From CAITNM01 sp964446295 (lineage in GTDB: Bacteria; Pseudomonadota; Alphaproteobacteria; Paracaedibacterales; CAITNM01), in NCBI GenBank assembly GCA_964446295.1, contig CAYUNR010000001.1:1-55286 (forward strand): a stretch of 55,286 nucleotides of DNA. Direction: 5' to 3'. The position numbers were made by a program, and so were the translations under genes. The notes beneath the pieces were generated by a model. The model was not told the origin of the DNA, did no database searches, and saw only the letters and a program-made list of their open reading frames with translations. Below, one piece after another: positions 1 to 8,537 of the stretch (the first letter of the stretch is position 1; every line of letters begins with the position of its first letter).

Positions 1-117
1 TTTAAGTAACTAAATTGTGAACATACTATAGCATATCAGTATGCAATGAGTAGCCATTTTTGCACAATCTAAGTATACTGGGTGAAATTGTTATAAATCT
101 AACACATTAAGGGTTTT

Positions 118-2823
118 ATGTTTTCTAGTTTGATGCGTCGCTTTTTTGGCTCTGCAAATGATCGTTTAGTTAAGCAACTTACAAAAGTCGTTGTAAAAAT
201 TAATGCACTAGAAAGTCATTATCAAACCCTGACAGATGATCAGCTTCGTGAAAACACCCTGCGTTTTAAAGAACGTATTGCAAACGGTGAAACGCTTGAT
301 GACCTTTTGCCAGAAGCCTTTGCCAATGTACGTGAAGCATCAAAACGCGTTTTAGGAATGCGTCCATTTGATGTGCAGTTGATTGGCGGCATGGTTTTGC
401 ATAAGGGCATGCTTGCTGAAATGAAGACCGGTGAAGGTAAAACTCTGGTTGCAACCTTACCAATGTATTTAAATGCCCTATCTGGCAAAGGCGCTCACCT
501 TGTTACCATCAACGATTATCTAGTTAAACGTGACGTTGAATGGATGGGTGGAATTTACCGTTTCTTAGGCCTAACCGCCGCTGGCATCTACCATGAACTT
601 AGTGATGATCAACGCCGCGCAGCCTACGCATGCGATATTACCTATGGTACAAACCATGAATTTGGCTTTGATTATTTGCGCGACAATATGAAATTCCGCA
701 AATCAGACCTTGTGATGCGTGATTTTAATTACGTCATTGTCGACGAAGTTGACAGCATTCTTATTGATGAAGCAAGAACACCTCTTATTATTTCAGGATC
801 AGCTGAAGATTCTTCTGAACTATACGCAAAAATTAACGATGTAATTCATGTCCTAGATGAAGCTGATTACGAAAAAGACGAAAAACAACACAGCGTCATG
901 ATGACTGAATCAGGCATTGAAAAAATTGAAAAAGCCCTGCGGGAAAAAGGCATCATTAAAGACTACGGTTTATATGATGTGCAAAGCATTTCAGTTATTC
1001 ACCACGTGCAAGCAGCCCTAAAGGCGCATAAATTATATACCCGTGATATTGAATACATCGTTCGCAATGGTGAAGTTATTATTATCGATGAATTCACCGG
1101 ACGTATGATGGAAGGTCGTCGCTATTCAGATGGCTTACACCAAGCAATTGAAGCCAAAGAAAAGGTTCAAATTGCCGAAGAAAATCAAACTTTAGCATCA
1201 ATCACTTATCAGAATTTCTTCCGCCTTTACCCTAAATTGGGCGGCATGGCTGGAACTGCCATGACAGAAGCACCTGAATTTGACGAAATTTATAAACTGC
1301 AAGTTGTTGAGATTCCAACCAACCGCAAGGTTACACGCGTTGATGCAGACGATGAAATTTACCTAACCGCCCCTGAAAAATATAAAGCGGTAGCTAAATT
1401 AGTGCGCGAATGCCAAGAACGTGGACAGCCCGTACTTATTGGCACAACTAGCATCGAAAAGTCAGAATTGCTTGCGACCATTTTAACGGTTGAAGGTGTT
1501 AAGCACCAAGTATTAAACGCTCGTCACCATGAACGTGAAGCCAGCATTATTGCAGAAGCCGGTCAAAGCGGCGCCGTTACCGTTGCCACAAACATGGCAG
1601 GACGTGGTACCGACATTAAACTTGGCGGAAACTGGGAAATGCGCGTAAAGCTTGAACTGGCTGAATTACCGGAAGGCCCAGCCCGTGATGCTGCTGTTCA
1701 ACGCATTAGGGACGAAGTAACAGCTGACGAAGCAAAAGTTATTGCAGCCGGTGGCTTGTACATTATTGGAACCGAACGCCACGAAAGCCGACGTATTGAT
1801 AACCAGTTACGCGGACGTGCCGGACGCCAGGGTGACCCAGGGGCTTCCAAGTTTTTCATTTCTCTTGATGATGATTTAATGCGCATTTTCGCAGCAACCG
1901 ATAAGCTACGCGACTACCTACGCAAAATGGGCGCTCAAGAAGATGAAGCAATTTCTCACCGTTATATTAGCAAGTCATTAGAAAAGGCTCAGCAACGCGT
2001 TGAAGCCAGAAACTTCGACATCAGAAAACATTTACTTCGCTACGACGACGTCATGAACGATCAACGCAAAATTGTGTATGGCCAACGTCGCGAGCTAATG
2101 GACAACGAAAGCATTAAAGAAATGGTCGAAGAAATTCGCACCTGCGTAGCAGAGGAACTAGTTCTGGGACACTTACCTTCCGACACTGTTGCCAACAATT
2201 GGGATTTCGATGCCTTAGAACAAGAATGCCAAACCGTGTTTGATATGCGTTTAGATATTCACGAACTCAAAGCCATGTCCAATGTTTCTGCTGCATTTTT
2301 AACTCAAAAAGTTATTGATTTAGCAAATGAACGCGCGCAAAAGCTAGAGACAACCCTTGGTGACATGGCAGTGCGCCACGCTGAAAAAAGCATATTGCTA
2401 CGCATTCTTGACCAGCACTGGAAAGACCACTTGCTTTGCCTTGACCACATTCGCCACGGCATTAACCTACGTGCTTATGCCCAAGGTAACCCTTTGAACG
2501 AATATAAGCGTGAAGCGTTTAACCAATTCACCATGATGATGAGCCGTTTGAAAGTTGATTTTTTAAGCACCCTGCACCACTTTAAAACGTCCGCCCCAGT
2601 TGATGTGGCATTAGAAGAAATGCTTGGGCAAGTAGACTTTTCTAAACTTCATGTGAATTATTCTGAAGACGGCTCTGAAGTTGAGGCAGCACCAGAACCT
2701 GCAGCCCCCAGCTTCATGGCCCCTAGTGCTCCTGCATCAGCGCAAGAGAGAATTTCTAGGAATTCCCCCTGCCCTTGCAATTCAGGCAAAAAATTCAAGC
2801 ATTGTCATGGAGCATTGAGCTAG
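118..2823 (+). CDS. secA: Preprotein translocase ATPase SecA
   Basis: Motor ATPase that drives unfolded preproteins through the SecYEG channel at the inner membrane. The 901 residues match the normal SecA length. Walker A TGEGKT lies at about residues 104-109, and the DEAD-type box VDEVDSILIDEART at about 210-223, followed by the preprotein cross-linking region and helicase motifs such as GRAGRQGDPG near 570. The C-terminus carries the zinc-binding SEC-C tail (CPCNSGKKFKHCHG) that binds SecB and lipid in other bacteria. Start ATG at 118 gives the usual N-terminal helix. The stop overlaps the stop of the convergent gene by two bases. The many signal-peptide proteins in this window are its likely clients. 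Confidence 0.98.
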   Translation: MFSSLMRRFFGSANDRLVKQLTKVVVKINALESHYQTLTDDQLRENTLRFKERIANGETLDDLLPEAFANVREASKRVLGMRPFDVQLIGGMVLHKGMLAEMKTGEGKTLVATLPMYLNALSGKGAHLVTINDYLVKRDVEWMGGIYRFLGLTAAGIYHELSDDQRRAAYACDITYGTNHEFGFDYLRDNMKFRKSDLVMRDFNYVIVDEVDSILIDEARTPLIISGSAEDSSELYAKINDVIHVLDEADYEKDEKQHSVMMTESGIEKIEKALREKGIIKDYGLYDVQSISVIHHVQAALKAHKLYTRDIEYIVRNGEVIIIDEFTGRMMEGRRYSDGLHQAIEAKEKVQIAEENQTLASITYQNFFRLYPKLGGMAGTAMTEAPEFDEIYKLQVVEIPTNRKVTRVDADDEIYLTAPEKYKAVAKLVRECQERGQPVLIGTTSIEKSELLATILTVEGVKHQVLNARHHEREASIIAEAGQSGAVTVATNMAGRGTDIKLGGNWEMRVKLELAELPEGPARDAAVQRIRDEVTADEAKVIAAGGLYIIGTERHESRRIDNQLRGRAGRQGDPGASKFFISLDDDLMRIFAATDKLRDYLRKMGAQEDEAISHRYISKSLEKAQQRVEARNFDIRKHLLRYDDVMNDQRKIVYGQRRELMDNESIKEMVEEIRTCVAEELVLGHLPSDTVANNWDFDALEQECQTVFDMRLDIHELKAMSNVSAAFLTQKVIDLANERAQKLETTLGDMAVRHAEKSILLRILDQHWKDHLLCLDHIRHGINLRAYAQGNPLNEYKREAFNQFTMMMSRLKVDFLSTLHHFKTSAPVDVALEEMLGQVDFSKLHVNYSEDGSEVEAAPEPAAPSFMAPSAPASAQERISRNSPCPCNSGKKFKHCHGALS

Positions 2824-3707
2824 GAGTCCTTATCAAAGGACGTAGCGGCTAATCCTACGCCTTCTAGCGCAGGTACTTGAGCAACAATTTGTGAGGCATC
2901 TCCCCGCAAGTCGTACAATATGCAACTTAGCATGTTCAATTCAACCTGGAATTCCGGTCCAAAACTACTCAAACCAGGGTGCTCAAAAGCACGTAGAATC
3001 AGCTGTAAATAATCGTCTATTGTTTCATTACCACGAAACGAAGCTACTGGCTGATAAACAGTACTAGAACTACAAGACACCGGATCAAGTAAACCTTTTA
3101 AAATTAACAAATTACCAGGAAACTGCAGACTGAACTGATCCGCAATGCCATAAAAGTTTAGCCAATTTTGAATTTGAGCTTCACCTGTTGGTTTTGAATG
3201 GTGATCTCTCCGAGAATTGCTAGACGAACTAGTTGAAACACCAATACAATCATTGTATTCAGCCCTAAGCGCATTTTGTTCACAGAAAAGATCCGCTCGC
3301 ATTAGTACCGAAACTTCTGGAGACCTCAGCATACCTTCAATTCTAGCAATGCGTTCGGTGATTTGGCATATTCTGTCTTCTGTAGAGGCAGGTACATTCA
3401 TATAAGGTGCAACATTTGACGTATAGACTGTTGTTTCTTCATAGCTTGCTTCCAGCGCCGCTATTAAAGCATCTCGTTCTACTTCAAGCACTTTCTCGTA
3501 TTCAGGAGCCACGGTTGGTAATTGCTGATTAATTTCATCTATTTTTTGCAATAGTTCGTTAGAACTTAACAGAGGTACGGTGCCGGCTTTAGTGACCTCA
3601 CAAAAATCGTAATCTTCTTCCATCGTCCTATTATCTGAAACACCAGCACCATTCGTTTGGCTAAATACCACTACTGTAGATAGCAATAAAACCTTAAACA
3701 AAGTCAT
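2820..3707 (-). CDS. Secreted protein of unknown function (295 aa)
   Basis: I do not recognise a family. Residues 1-21 form a typical Sec signal peptide (basic start, hydrophobic core, NGA cleavage-like end). The mature part is acidic and mostly helical, with four cysteines at scattered positions and a Ser-rich stretch near residue 160 followed by a basic RRDHH patch that could be a linker between two domains. It is convergent with secA and the two stop codons overlap, so it is transcribed alone from the 3708-3845 region. Composition and layout resemble the other lone secreted genes in this window. It may act in the periplasm or outside the cell; no activity can be inferred. Confidence 0.8.
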   Translation of the reverse strand: MTLFKVLLLSTVVVFSQTNGAGVSDNRTMEEDYDFCEVTKAGTVPLLSSNELLQKIDEINQQLPTVAPEYEKVLEVERDALIAALEASYEETTVYTSNVAPYMNVPASTEDRICQITERIARIEGMLRSPEVSVLMRADLFCEQNALRAEYNDCIGVSTSSSSNSRRDHHSKPTGEAQIQNWLNFYGIADQFSLQFPGNLLILKGLLDPVSCSSSTVYQPVASFRGNETIDDYLQLILRAFEHPGLSSFGPEFQVELNMLSCILYDLRGDASQIVAQVPALEGVGLAATSFDKDS

Positions 3708-3845
3708 TTTATATTCCGTTAATTATAAATCATCAGAATACTATTCTAATAGTTCGTCCAATTGCAATGAAAATTACAATAAGTTCCATCTTCTACTCAG
3801 TCATAGACCCGCACACATAAAATTGAATAGTTTGTTTAGCATTTA

Positions 3846-3874
3846 TTGCAATTAATCCCCATAATCTTTACTAT
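3846..3874 (+). promoter_or_regulatory. Predicted sigma70 promoter of smpB
   Basis: TTGCAA at 3846-3851 and TACTAT at 3869-3874 are separated by 17 bp. Transcription would start near 3881, downstream of the GTG at 3875. This argues that smpB translation starts at ATG 3914, not at that GTG. Confidence 0.5.
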
Positions 3875-3913
3875 GTGCACAATACAAGGCACTACCTTGT
3901 AAGGAATGGTAAT

Positions 3914-4390
3914 ATGGCTAAACGTGAAGAAAAACTAGTAGCTCAGCATAAGCGAGCGAGATATGACTACGAGATTTTAGAAACACTCGAAGCAGGCATC
4001 ATGTTGCTTGGCAGTGAAGTGAAATCTATGCGTTTAGGAAAAGCCAGTATAAACGAGGCCTACGCCGGTGAAATGGCAGATGACCCATCGGCAATTTACC
4101 TGTTCAATGCCGACATTGCTGAATATAGTTTTGCTAATCGTTTTGGTCATGAAGCCAAACGCCCCAGAAAGCTGCTGTTAAAATCGCGAGAGGTTAAAAA
4201 GTTAATCGGTAATGTACGCAAGAAGGGCTACACCATTGTACCGTTGCGTTTGTATTTTAATGAATTTGGTAAAGCCAAATTACAAATTGCCATGGCCAAA
4301 GGTAAAAACACAGTCGACAAGCGCGAAACCATTAAGGAACGTGATTGGAACCGTGATAAATCTAGAATATTACGCGGTAATAATCGGTAG
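3914..4390 (+). CDS. smpB: SsrA-binding protein SmpB
   Basis: Binds tmRNA and brings it to stalled ribosomes for trans-translation. The 158-residue protein has the family core: NRKARYDY-like start (HKRARYDYEI), the GSEVKS motif, the LL-x-REIKKL-like segment (LLLKSREVKKLIG) and the conserved GYTIVPLRLYF strand. The basic C-terminal tail KRETIKERDWNRDKSRILR is the part that enters the decoding centre. The reading frame is open back to a GTG at 3875, but ATG 3914 has an AAGGA Shine-Dalgarno at 3901-3905 and lies after the predicted transcription start, so I chose it. Convergent with dprA, the stop codons directly abut. Confidence 0.96.
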   Translation: MAKREEKLVAQHKRARYDYEILETLEAGIMLLGSEVKSMRLGKASINEAYAGEMADDPSAIYLFNADIAEYSFANRFGHEAKRPRKLLLKSREVKKLIGNVRKKGYTIVPLRLYFNEFGKAKLQIAMAKGKNTVDKRETIKERDWNRDKSRILRGNNR

Positions 4391-5455
4391 CTAGGCCAAC
4401 ACAATCAAGTTAGCACTTGGCCTAAAAATGGCATTATTCAATTCAAGTTCGCTCAATGTAATAAGCACCTGCTCAGTGGAATAGTGGCTTAGGTTTTTCA
4501 ACAATTCATCAACCTTAACCGGCGTGTGGTTAACGTAGTTCAAAATTTCCTGAGACAGCTTATCTGTATTTTGAATTTTAGCTAGGGGAACTTGCTCAAC
4601 AGGCTGAACCGGCGGCTTATTAGACAGGGAAATTTGCTCCAAAACGTCTTGGGCGTTTTCCAGCAAAAAAGCACCATCTTTAATCAGCATATTTGAACCC
4701 TTCGTACGCGGATCATACGGATGCCCCGGACAAGCAAAAATTGGCAAGTTAATATCAAGTCCATATTTTGCCGTAAGTAGCGAGCCCGATTTAAACGCGG
4801 CTTCAATAATGCAAATACCGGAACTAAGCCCGGCAATAATGCGGTTACGCCTTGGGAATAGCTCCGCCGTGGGTTCCGTTTCTGGTGGCATTTCAGAAAT
4901 CACCAAATGGTTCTGCAATAATTCTTCGTACAGCTGCGCATTTTCCTGAGGGTACAACCTATCAACACCACCTGCCAGCACAGCAATGGTGCGGTGTTGC
5001 AACGCTCCTTGGTGCGCTGACTTATCAATTCCGCGTGCTAGCCCTGAAACAATTGTAAAACCTGCAGCGCTTAATGCGTGGCTAATATCTTTAGCAAATT
5101 TTATGCCATGAAATGATGCATTGCGGCCTCCCACAATAGCCAGCTGAGGGTCATGCAATAATTCAATTTTTCCTTTTGCCCAAATAATCGGCGGTACATC
5201 GTGCAAGCGCTTTAACTGTTTGGGGTATTCTGGTTGCCAAAAACCAATGCAAACAATTCCTTGGCTGTTAAATTGCTGTATTTCCTGAACACCTTTATCA
5301 ATACTTTCAAGAGAAAAACGTGTTTCAAACGCCTGAAAAACTAGGTTCAAATCTTTTGATTTGTTAAATTCCTTCCAAAAACTCATAGGGCCAACCCCAT
5401 GCATTTTAAGGATTTGATAAACAATTGCCTGTTTTTGTAGTTGCGTGATTGCCAA
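4391..5455 (-). CDS. dprA: DNA processing protein DprA
   Basis: DprA/Smf protein, which loads RecA on incoming single-stranded DNA during transformation. The Rossmann-fold core is clear: PPIIWAKG, then AIVGGRNAS, SGLARGIDKSAHQGAL, and FPRRNRIIAGLSSG with the GSLLTAKYGLD segment. Residues about 300-354 look like the winged-helix domain that some DprA proteins carry at the C-terminus. Translation appears to start at TTG (5455), because the N-terminal residues leading to HGVGPMSF match the short SAM-like region of alphaproteobacterial DprA and no better upstream start exists. It is divergent from sixA with 68 bp between them. No other competence genes are in this window. Confidence 0.93.
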   Translation of the reverse strand: MAITQLQKQAIVYQILKMHGVGPMSFWKEFNKSKDLNLVFQAFETRFSLESIDKGVQEIQQFNSQGIVCIGFWQPEYPKQLKRLHDVPPIIWAKGKIELLHDPQLAIVGGRNASFHGIKFAKDISHALSAAGFTIVSGLARGIDKSAHQGALQHRTIAVLAGGVDRLYPQENAQLYEELLQNHLVISEMPPETEPTAELFPRRNRIIAGLSSGICIIEAAFKSGSLLTAKYGLDINLPIFACPGHPYDPRTKGSNMLIKDGAFLLENAQDVLEQISLSNKPPVQPVEQVPLAKIQNTDKLSQEILNYVNHTPVKVDELLKNLSHYSTEQVLITLSELELNNAIFRPSANLIVLA

Positions 5456-5523
5456 AGTAAGAAAAACTAGCCTACGATTATATAAGTTAGTTTACTTTCT
5501 TTTTCTTAATGAAGTTATAACTT

Positions 5524-6012
5524 ATGATTCGACGACTAATTTTTATGCGTCATGCTGAAGCACAAATGCCTCAATATGGTAAATCCGATAAAGACCGTGC
5601 CATTACCATGGACGGCATGCATCAGCTAGATATCCTTCGTCTAAAACTACAAGGAAAACTTGCTGGGGTTGATTATGTGGTTTGTTCAAACGCACGACGA
5701 ACTCGCCAAACTTTAGATGGCATAAAACCCCTTTTACCAGCAAACATTGAAATCGTATTTGATGATGGTTTATACAAAGGCGAACAAAAAACCATATGGG
5801 ATATGATTGGTGCCGTTGATAGTAAATACAAAGGAATTATTGTAATTGCTCACAACCCTGGTTTATCGCAGGCTGTGCAGTGGGTGGCCGATGTAAACGG
5901 CCGCTCCATTCGCCAATTACCAACAAGTGGTGTGGCAATTTGCAGCACAAACTCAACGTGGATCGACATTTCACCCCCGAAATTATCACTCGATGAATTT
6001 ATTACTCCTTAA
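5524..6012 (+). CDS. sixA: SixA-type phosphohistidine phosphatase
   Basis: Small histidine phosphatase of the phosphoglycerate-mutase-like superfamily. The N-terminal signature FMRHAEAQ carries the nucleophile histidine, CSNARRTRQT gives the second arginine site, and VIAHNPGLS gives the second catalytic histidine. At 162 residues it is the compact SixA form without a lid domain. E. coli SixA removes phosphate from the phosphotransferase-system protein NPr or from ArcB; the substrate here is unknown. The gene ends 54 bp before tRNA-His, which has its own promoter. Confidence 0.88.
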   Translation: MIRRLIFMRHAEAQMPQYGKSDKDRAITMDGMHQLDILRLKLQGKLAGVDYVVCSNARRTRQTLDGIKPLLPANIEIVFDDGLYKGEQKTIWDMIGAVDSKYKGIIVIAHNPGLSQAVQWVADVNGRSIRQLPTSGVAICSTNSTWIDISPPKLSLDEFITP

Positions 6013-6028
6013 AAAAGTGATTTTTTCA

Positions 6029-6058
6029 TTGACCAACCGTTTTCTACACCGGTATAAA
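6029..6058 (+). promoter_or_regulatory. Predicted promoter of tRNA-His
   Basis: TTGACC at 6029-6034 and TATAAA at 6053-6058 are spaced by 18 bp. The predicted start lies a few bases before the tRNA 5' end at 6067. This is one of the closest matches to the sigma70 consensus in the window. Confidence 0.65.
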
Positions 6059-6066
6059 AGATCTAT

Positions 6067-6144
6067 GGCGGGTGTAGCTCAGTTGGTTAGAGCGCCAGGT
6101 TGTGGTCCTGGAGGTCGCCGGTTCGAGACCGGTCACTCGCCCCA
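6067..6144 (+). tRNA. tRNA-His (GTG anticodon)
   Basis: A full cloverleaf can be drawn. The acceptor stem GCGGGTG pairs with CACTCGC (one G-T wobble), with D arm GCTC/GAGC, anticodon stem CCAGG/CCTGG around loop TTGTGGT (anticodon GTG), and T arm GCCGG/CCGGT around TTCGAGA. The extra G at 6067 (G-1) faces discriminator C73, the identity element of histidine tRNA. The 3' CCA is encoded in the DNA. A reading frame passes through this gene but is not coding here. Confidence 0.98.
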
Positions 6145-6154
6145 TATTTTTCTT

Positions 6155-6856
6155 ATGGCTTATTTATGCCTAAATGCCTTGTGCGCTGCTAGTTCTGACA
6201 GTATCAATATCACCCAATCAGAAGTTGTTAATAGCATCGTAACTGACCAAATGCTTTTTAAAATGCAGCATGAAAAACCGCACATCACCATTATTGTTGA
6301 TCAATTCGGCATGCGTGAAGATATTTCCCGCGAATTCCTAAGTAAACTTTCCAAAAATATTATTTTGTGTGTACCTTCACACTGCATTCTATCGGACAAG
6401 CTTATTGAAGAAGCGAAAGAATTTAACTTGTGCATAAGTATTGACTGTTTAAATGAAAATCAATGGCCAAAAATGCAAAAGCTTATTGAAAAAAATCATA
6501 CATGGGTAAAAGGCCTAGTAATTTGGTCCATAGCCACTGGCATAAACACCAAGGAATTTTTAAATAAAACAAAGGAATGGCTGGCCCTTCGCGGACTTTG
6601 GTTGGTATATGCTAACACCAACAACATTTTGCCTTCTCCCGATATTCCCACAGGGGTTTTTACACCTGACGGTTTTGTAAGATCCATGGATGATGCTGCC
6701 CGTGTTACTCAACAAGCAGACTTTGTTATCGATCAAGCTAAATTTAAAAATCGTGGATTATTACTAATACAGCCTGGTAAGCACCATGTTTCCCCATTCA
6801 TTGACTGGCTTAAATCAAATATTTGTAATGTTCAATTAGCTAATTGGTCAAAATGA
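6155..6856 (+). CDS. Divergent polysaccharide deacetylase-like protein (DUF610/YibQ type)
   Basis: A 233-residue protein starting 10 bp after tRNA-His. The segment HITIIVDQFGMRED resembles the IAIIIDDLG start of the divergent polysaccharide deacetylase family (Polysacc_deac_2), and a late TPDGFVRSMDD segment and the C-terminal alternating strands fit the same barrel. The main support is context: in many alphaproteobacteria this family sits directly before rppH, as here, with an ATGA stop/start overlap. The N-terminus is short, with at most a minimal signal sequence (about 12 residues). The second Asp of the usual DD pair is replaced by Gln, so the protein is either degenerate or very divergent. 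The family's substrate is not well known. Confidence 0.6.
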   Translation: MAYLCLNALCAASSDSINITQSEVVNSIVTDQMLFKMQHEKPHITIIVDQFGMREDISREFLSKLSKNIILCVPSHCILSDKLIEEAKEFNLCISIDCLNENQWPKMQKLIEKNHTWVKGLVIWSIATGINTKEFLNKTKEWLALRGLWLVYANTNNILPSPDIPTGVFTPDGFVRSMDDAARVTQQADFVIDQAKFKNRGLLLIQPGKHHVSPFIDWLKSNICNVQLANWSK

Positions 6857-7335
6857 CACGTCAAGCTAGCGATTACCGCCCCTGTGTTGGGGTAGTGCTT
6901 ATCAATAAAGATTTCAACGTTTTTGTAGCAAAGCGTGTTGACGCAGAACGCTTAGGCTGGCCTAACAGCTGGCAATTTCCCCAAGGGGGCATTGACGCAG
7001 GAGAAGACGCAAAAATTGCAGCCCTGCGCGAACTTAGGGAGGAAACAGGCGTCACAAACACAACGGTTCTAGCAGAAATGCCAGACTGGCTTTATTATGA
7101 CCTACCTGAAAATTTAGCCACCAACATCTGGAAGGGCCACTTCAAAGGCCAACGCCAAAAATGGTTTCTCATAAAATTCACAGGCCAAGACAGTGAAATA
7201 AACCTAAAACAACCCACCCCAGAATTTTGTGCCTGGGAATGGATTCCCTTACATGAATCAATAAACCGGGTTGTGCCTTTTAAAATAGATGTTTATAAAC
7301 AGGTAATTAGCTATTTTTCCAAGTGGTTTGAATGA
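6853..7335 (+). CDS. rppH: RNA pyrophosphohydrolase RppH (Nudix)
   Basis: Removes pyrophosphate from the 5' end of mRNAs, which opens them to RNase E-type decay. The 160 residues carry RPCVGVVLIN near the start, the SWQFPQGGIDAGE segment typical of RppH/IalA, and a full Nudix box (GGIDAGE...REETGV, with the REEEG-type metal ligands). Start ATG 6853 overlaps the upstream stop by four bases. An in-frame TTG nine bases earlier is possible but lacks support. The stop overlaps the start of the next gene in the same way, so the three genes are translationally coupled. Confidence 0.95.
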   Translation: MTRQASDYRPCVGVVLINKDFNVFVAKRVDAERLGWPNSWQFPQGGIDAGEDAKIAALRELREETGVTNTTVLAEMPDWLYYDLPENLATNIWKGHFKGQRQKWFLIKFTGQDSEINLKQPTPEFCAWEWIPLHESINRVVPFKIDVYKQVISYFSKWFE

Positions 7336-8027
7336 TTACAGCAGCGGTACTCTTAATTGGTGATGAACTATTATCCGGGCGCACCCAAGATGTAAATTTA
7401 AACTATATCGCCTGCAAACTTGTTGAACGCGGCATCGTTTTGCAAGAATGCCGCATTGTTCCAGATATTGAGGACATGATTGTTGAGGCCGTGCGCGCTT
7501 TAAGCACTCGTAATGATTACGTATTTACAACCGGCGGTATTGGTAGCACCCATGACGACATTACCCAAGCAAGCATTGCCAAAGCATTTGACAGACCACT
7601 AGTTGTGAACCCCGAAGCATTAAAAATACTAGACGACTATTACGGCAATAGTATTAACGATGCCAGACGCCGCATGGCCCTAGCCCCCCAAGGCGCGGTG
7701 CTCCATGAAAAAATGGTTTTTCAAACAGAAAATGTCTTTGTAATGGCCGGCATTCCAACAGTCATGCAAGGCATGTTTGATGTTGTTTTGCCAACCCTGC
7801 GAAGTGCCCCCCCCATCTTATCAGTTACTGTAAAAGCCTACGTTCTTGAAAATGACCTAGCAGACGAGCTAAGCGCAATTCATCCTCCAGAAGGAGTCAC
7901 CATTGGTAGCTACCCATTTGACGAAGCCGGCAACATTAAAGGCACCAATTTGGTAGCTAGGTCCCGCGATGCTAAAAAGCTTGCAGCAGTACAAAACCAA
8001 CTGCAAGCTTTGGTAGATAGTAAATAG
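7332..8027 (+). CDS. CinA-like molybdopterin-binding domain protein
   Basis: A 231-residue protein equivalent to the N-terminal CinA domain (COG1058, MoaB/MogA fold). Diagnostic stretches are AVLLIGDELLSGRTQDVN, the FTTGGIGSTHDDIT loop that binds the nucleotide-like ligand, and MAGIPTVMQGM. The C-terminal nicotinamide-nucleotide amidase domain of full CinA is absent, as is common in alphaproteobacteria where it is a separate gene. In characterised CinA this domain acts as an ADP-ribose pyrophosphatase; that activity is not proven here. Start ATG 7332 overlaps the rppH stop by four bases. Confidence 0.88.
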   Translation: MITAAVLLIGDELLSGRTQDVNLNYIACKLVERGIVLQECRIVPDIEDMIVEAVRALSTRNDYVFTTGGIGSTHDDITQASIAKAFDRPLVVNPEALKILDDYYGNSINDARRRMALAPQGAVLHEKMVFQTENVFVMAGIPTVMQGMFDVVLPTLRSAPPILSVTVKAYVLENDLADELSAIHPPEGVTIGSYPFDEAGNIKGTNLVARSRDAKKLAAVQNQLQALVDSK

Positions 8028-8036
8028 CTATAGTAG

Positions 8037-8384
8037 TTAATATTTCCTCAGTTTAGAGTGTTCCGCAGATGCTTGGCACATTGGATCTTCGTTAGCAGAC
8101 TCTTTTTTCAAGATATACCGCTCCAGTAAGTTCTTAAAACTAGCTCGTTGAGTATATGTAAGCTTTGCAATTGGTACCGGTGCAGCTCCTAAAAAGTCGG
8201 CTGAGCTAGATGATGCAGGTGCTGGTGCAAAAAATGCCAAGTCACCTTCATCAACAACAACTGAATCTTGAGCAGCACCAGCAAATAATTCGGCAGGGTT
8301 ATCCCAGTCAAAGTCATCGGCTACAGTGAAACCTTGAGCAGCGCCAGCAAATAATAATGCTACACTTAATATTTTAATTCTCAT
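8037..8384 (-). CDS. Small secreted protein with an internal duplication (115 aa)
   Basis: No family recognised. The N-terminal 18 residues form a signal peptide ending in AQG. The hydrophobic motif LFAGAAQ occurs twice, in the signal peptide (about residues 11-17) and again near residue 33, and the DNA around both copies is nearly the same, so a 60-70 bp duplication copied part of the signal peptide into the mature protein. The middle is rich in Asp, Ala and Pro, and the last third is basic and helical. It is convergent with the cinA-like gene, with 9 bp between the stops. Confidence 0.6.
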   Translation of the reverse strand: MRIKILSVALLFAGAAQGFTVADDFDWDNPAELFAGAAQDSVVVDEGDLAFFAPAPASSSSADFLGAAPVPIAKLTYTQRASFKNLLERYILKKESANEDPMCQASAEHSKLRKY

Positions 8385-8537
8385 TTATTTGTATCCTTGA
8401 TTTATATTTAATTTACTCACAAAACGCATATGCTCATTATATTTTTAAATTGCAAAGAGCATAATTAAAATTTTCAAATGAGAAGCATATCACTCACCAT
8501 AAACTGTAGATAGTAAATTGAATTAAAGACGTATTGC

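Noticed and set aside
4392..4424. Eight-bp hairpin TAGGCCAA/TTGGCCTA at the smpB/dprA end
   Set aside because: It lies within the dprA coding end and has no T run in either direction; terminator function is doubtful.
5927..6154. Open frame that runs from inside sixA through tRNA-His into the deacetylase-like gene
   Set aside because: It crosses a well-formed tRNA with its own promoter, and ATG 6155 is a sufficient start after the tRNA.
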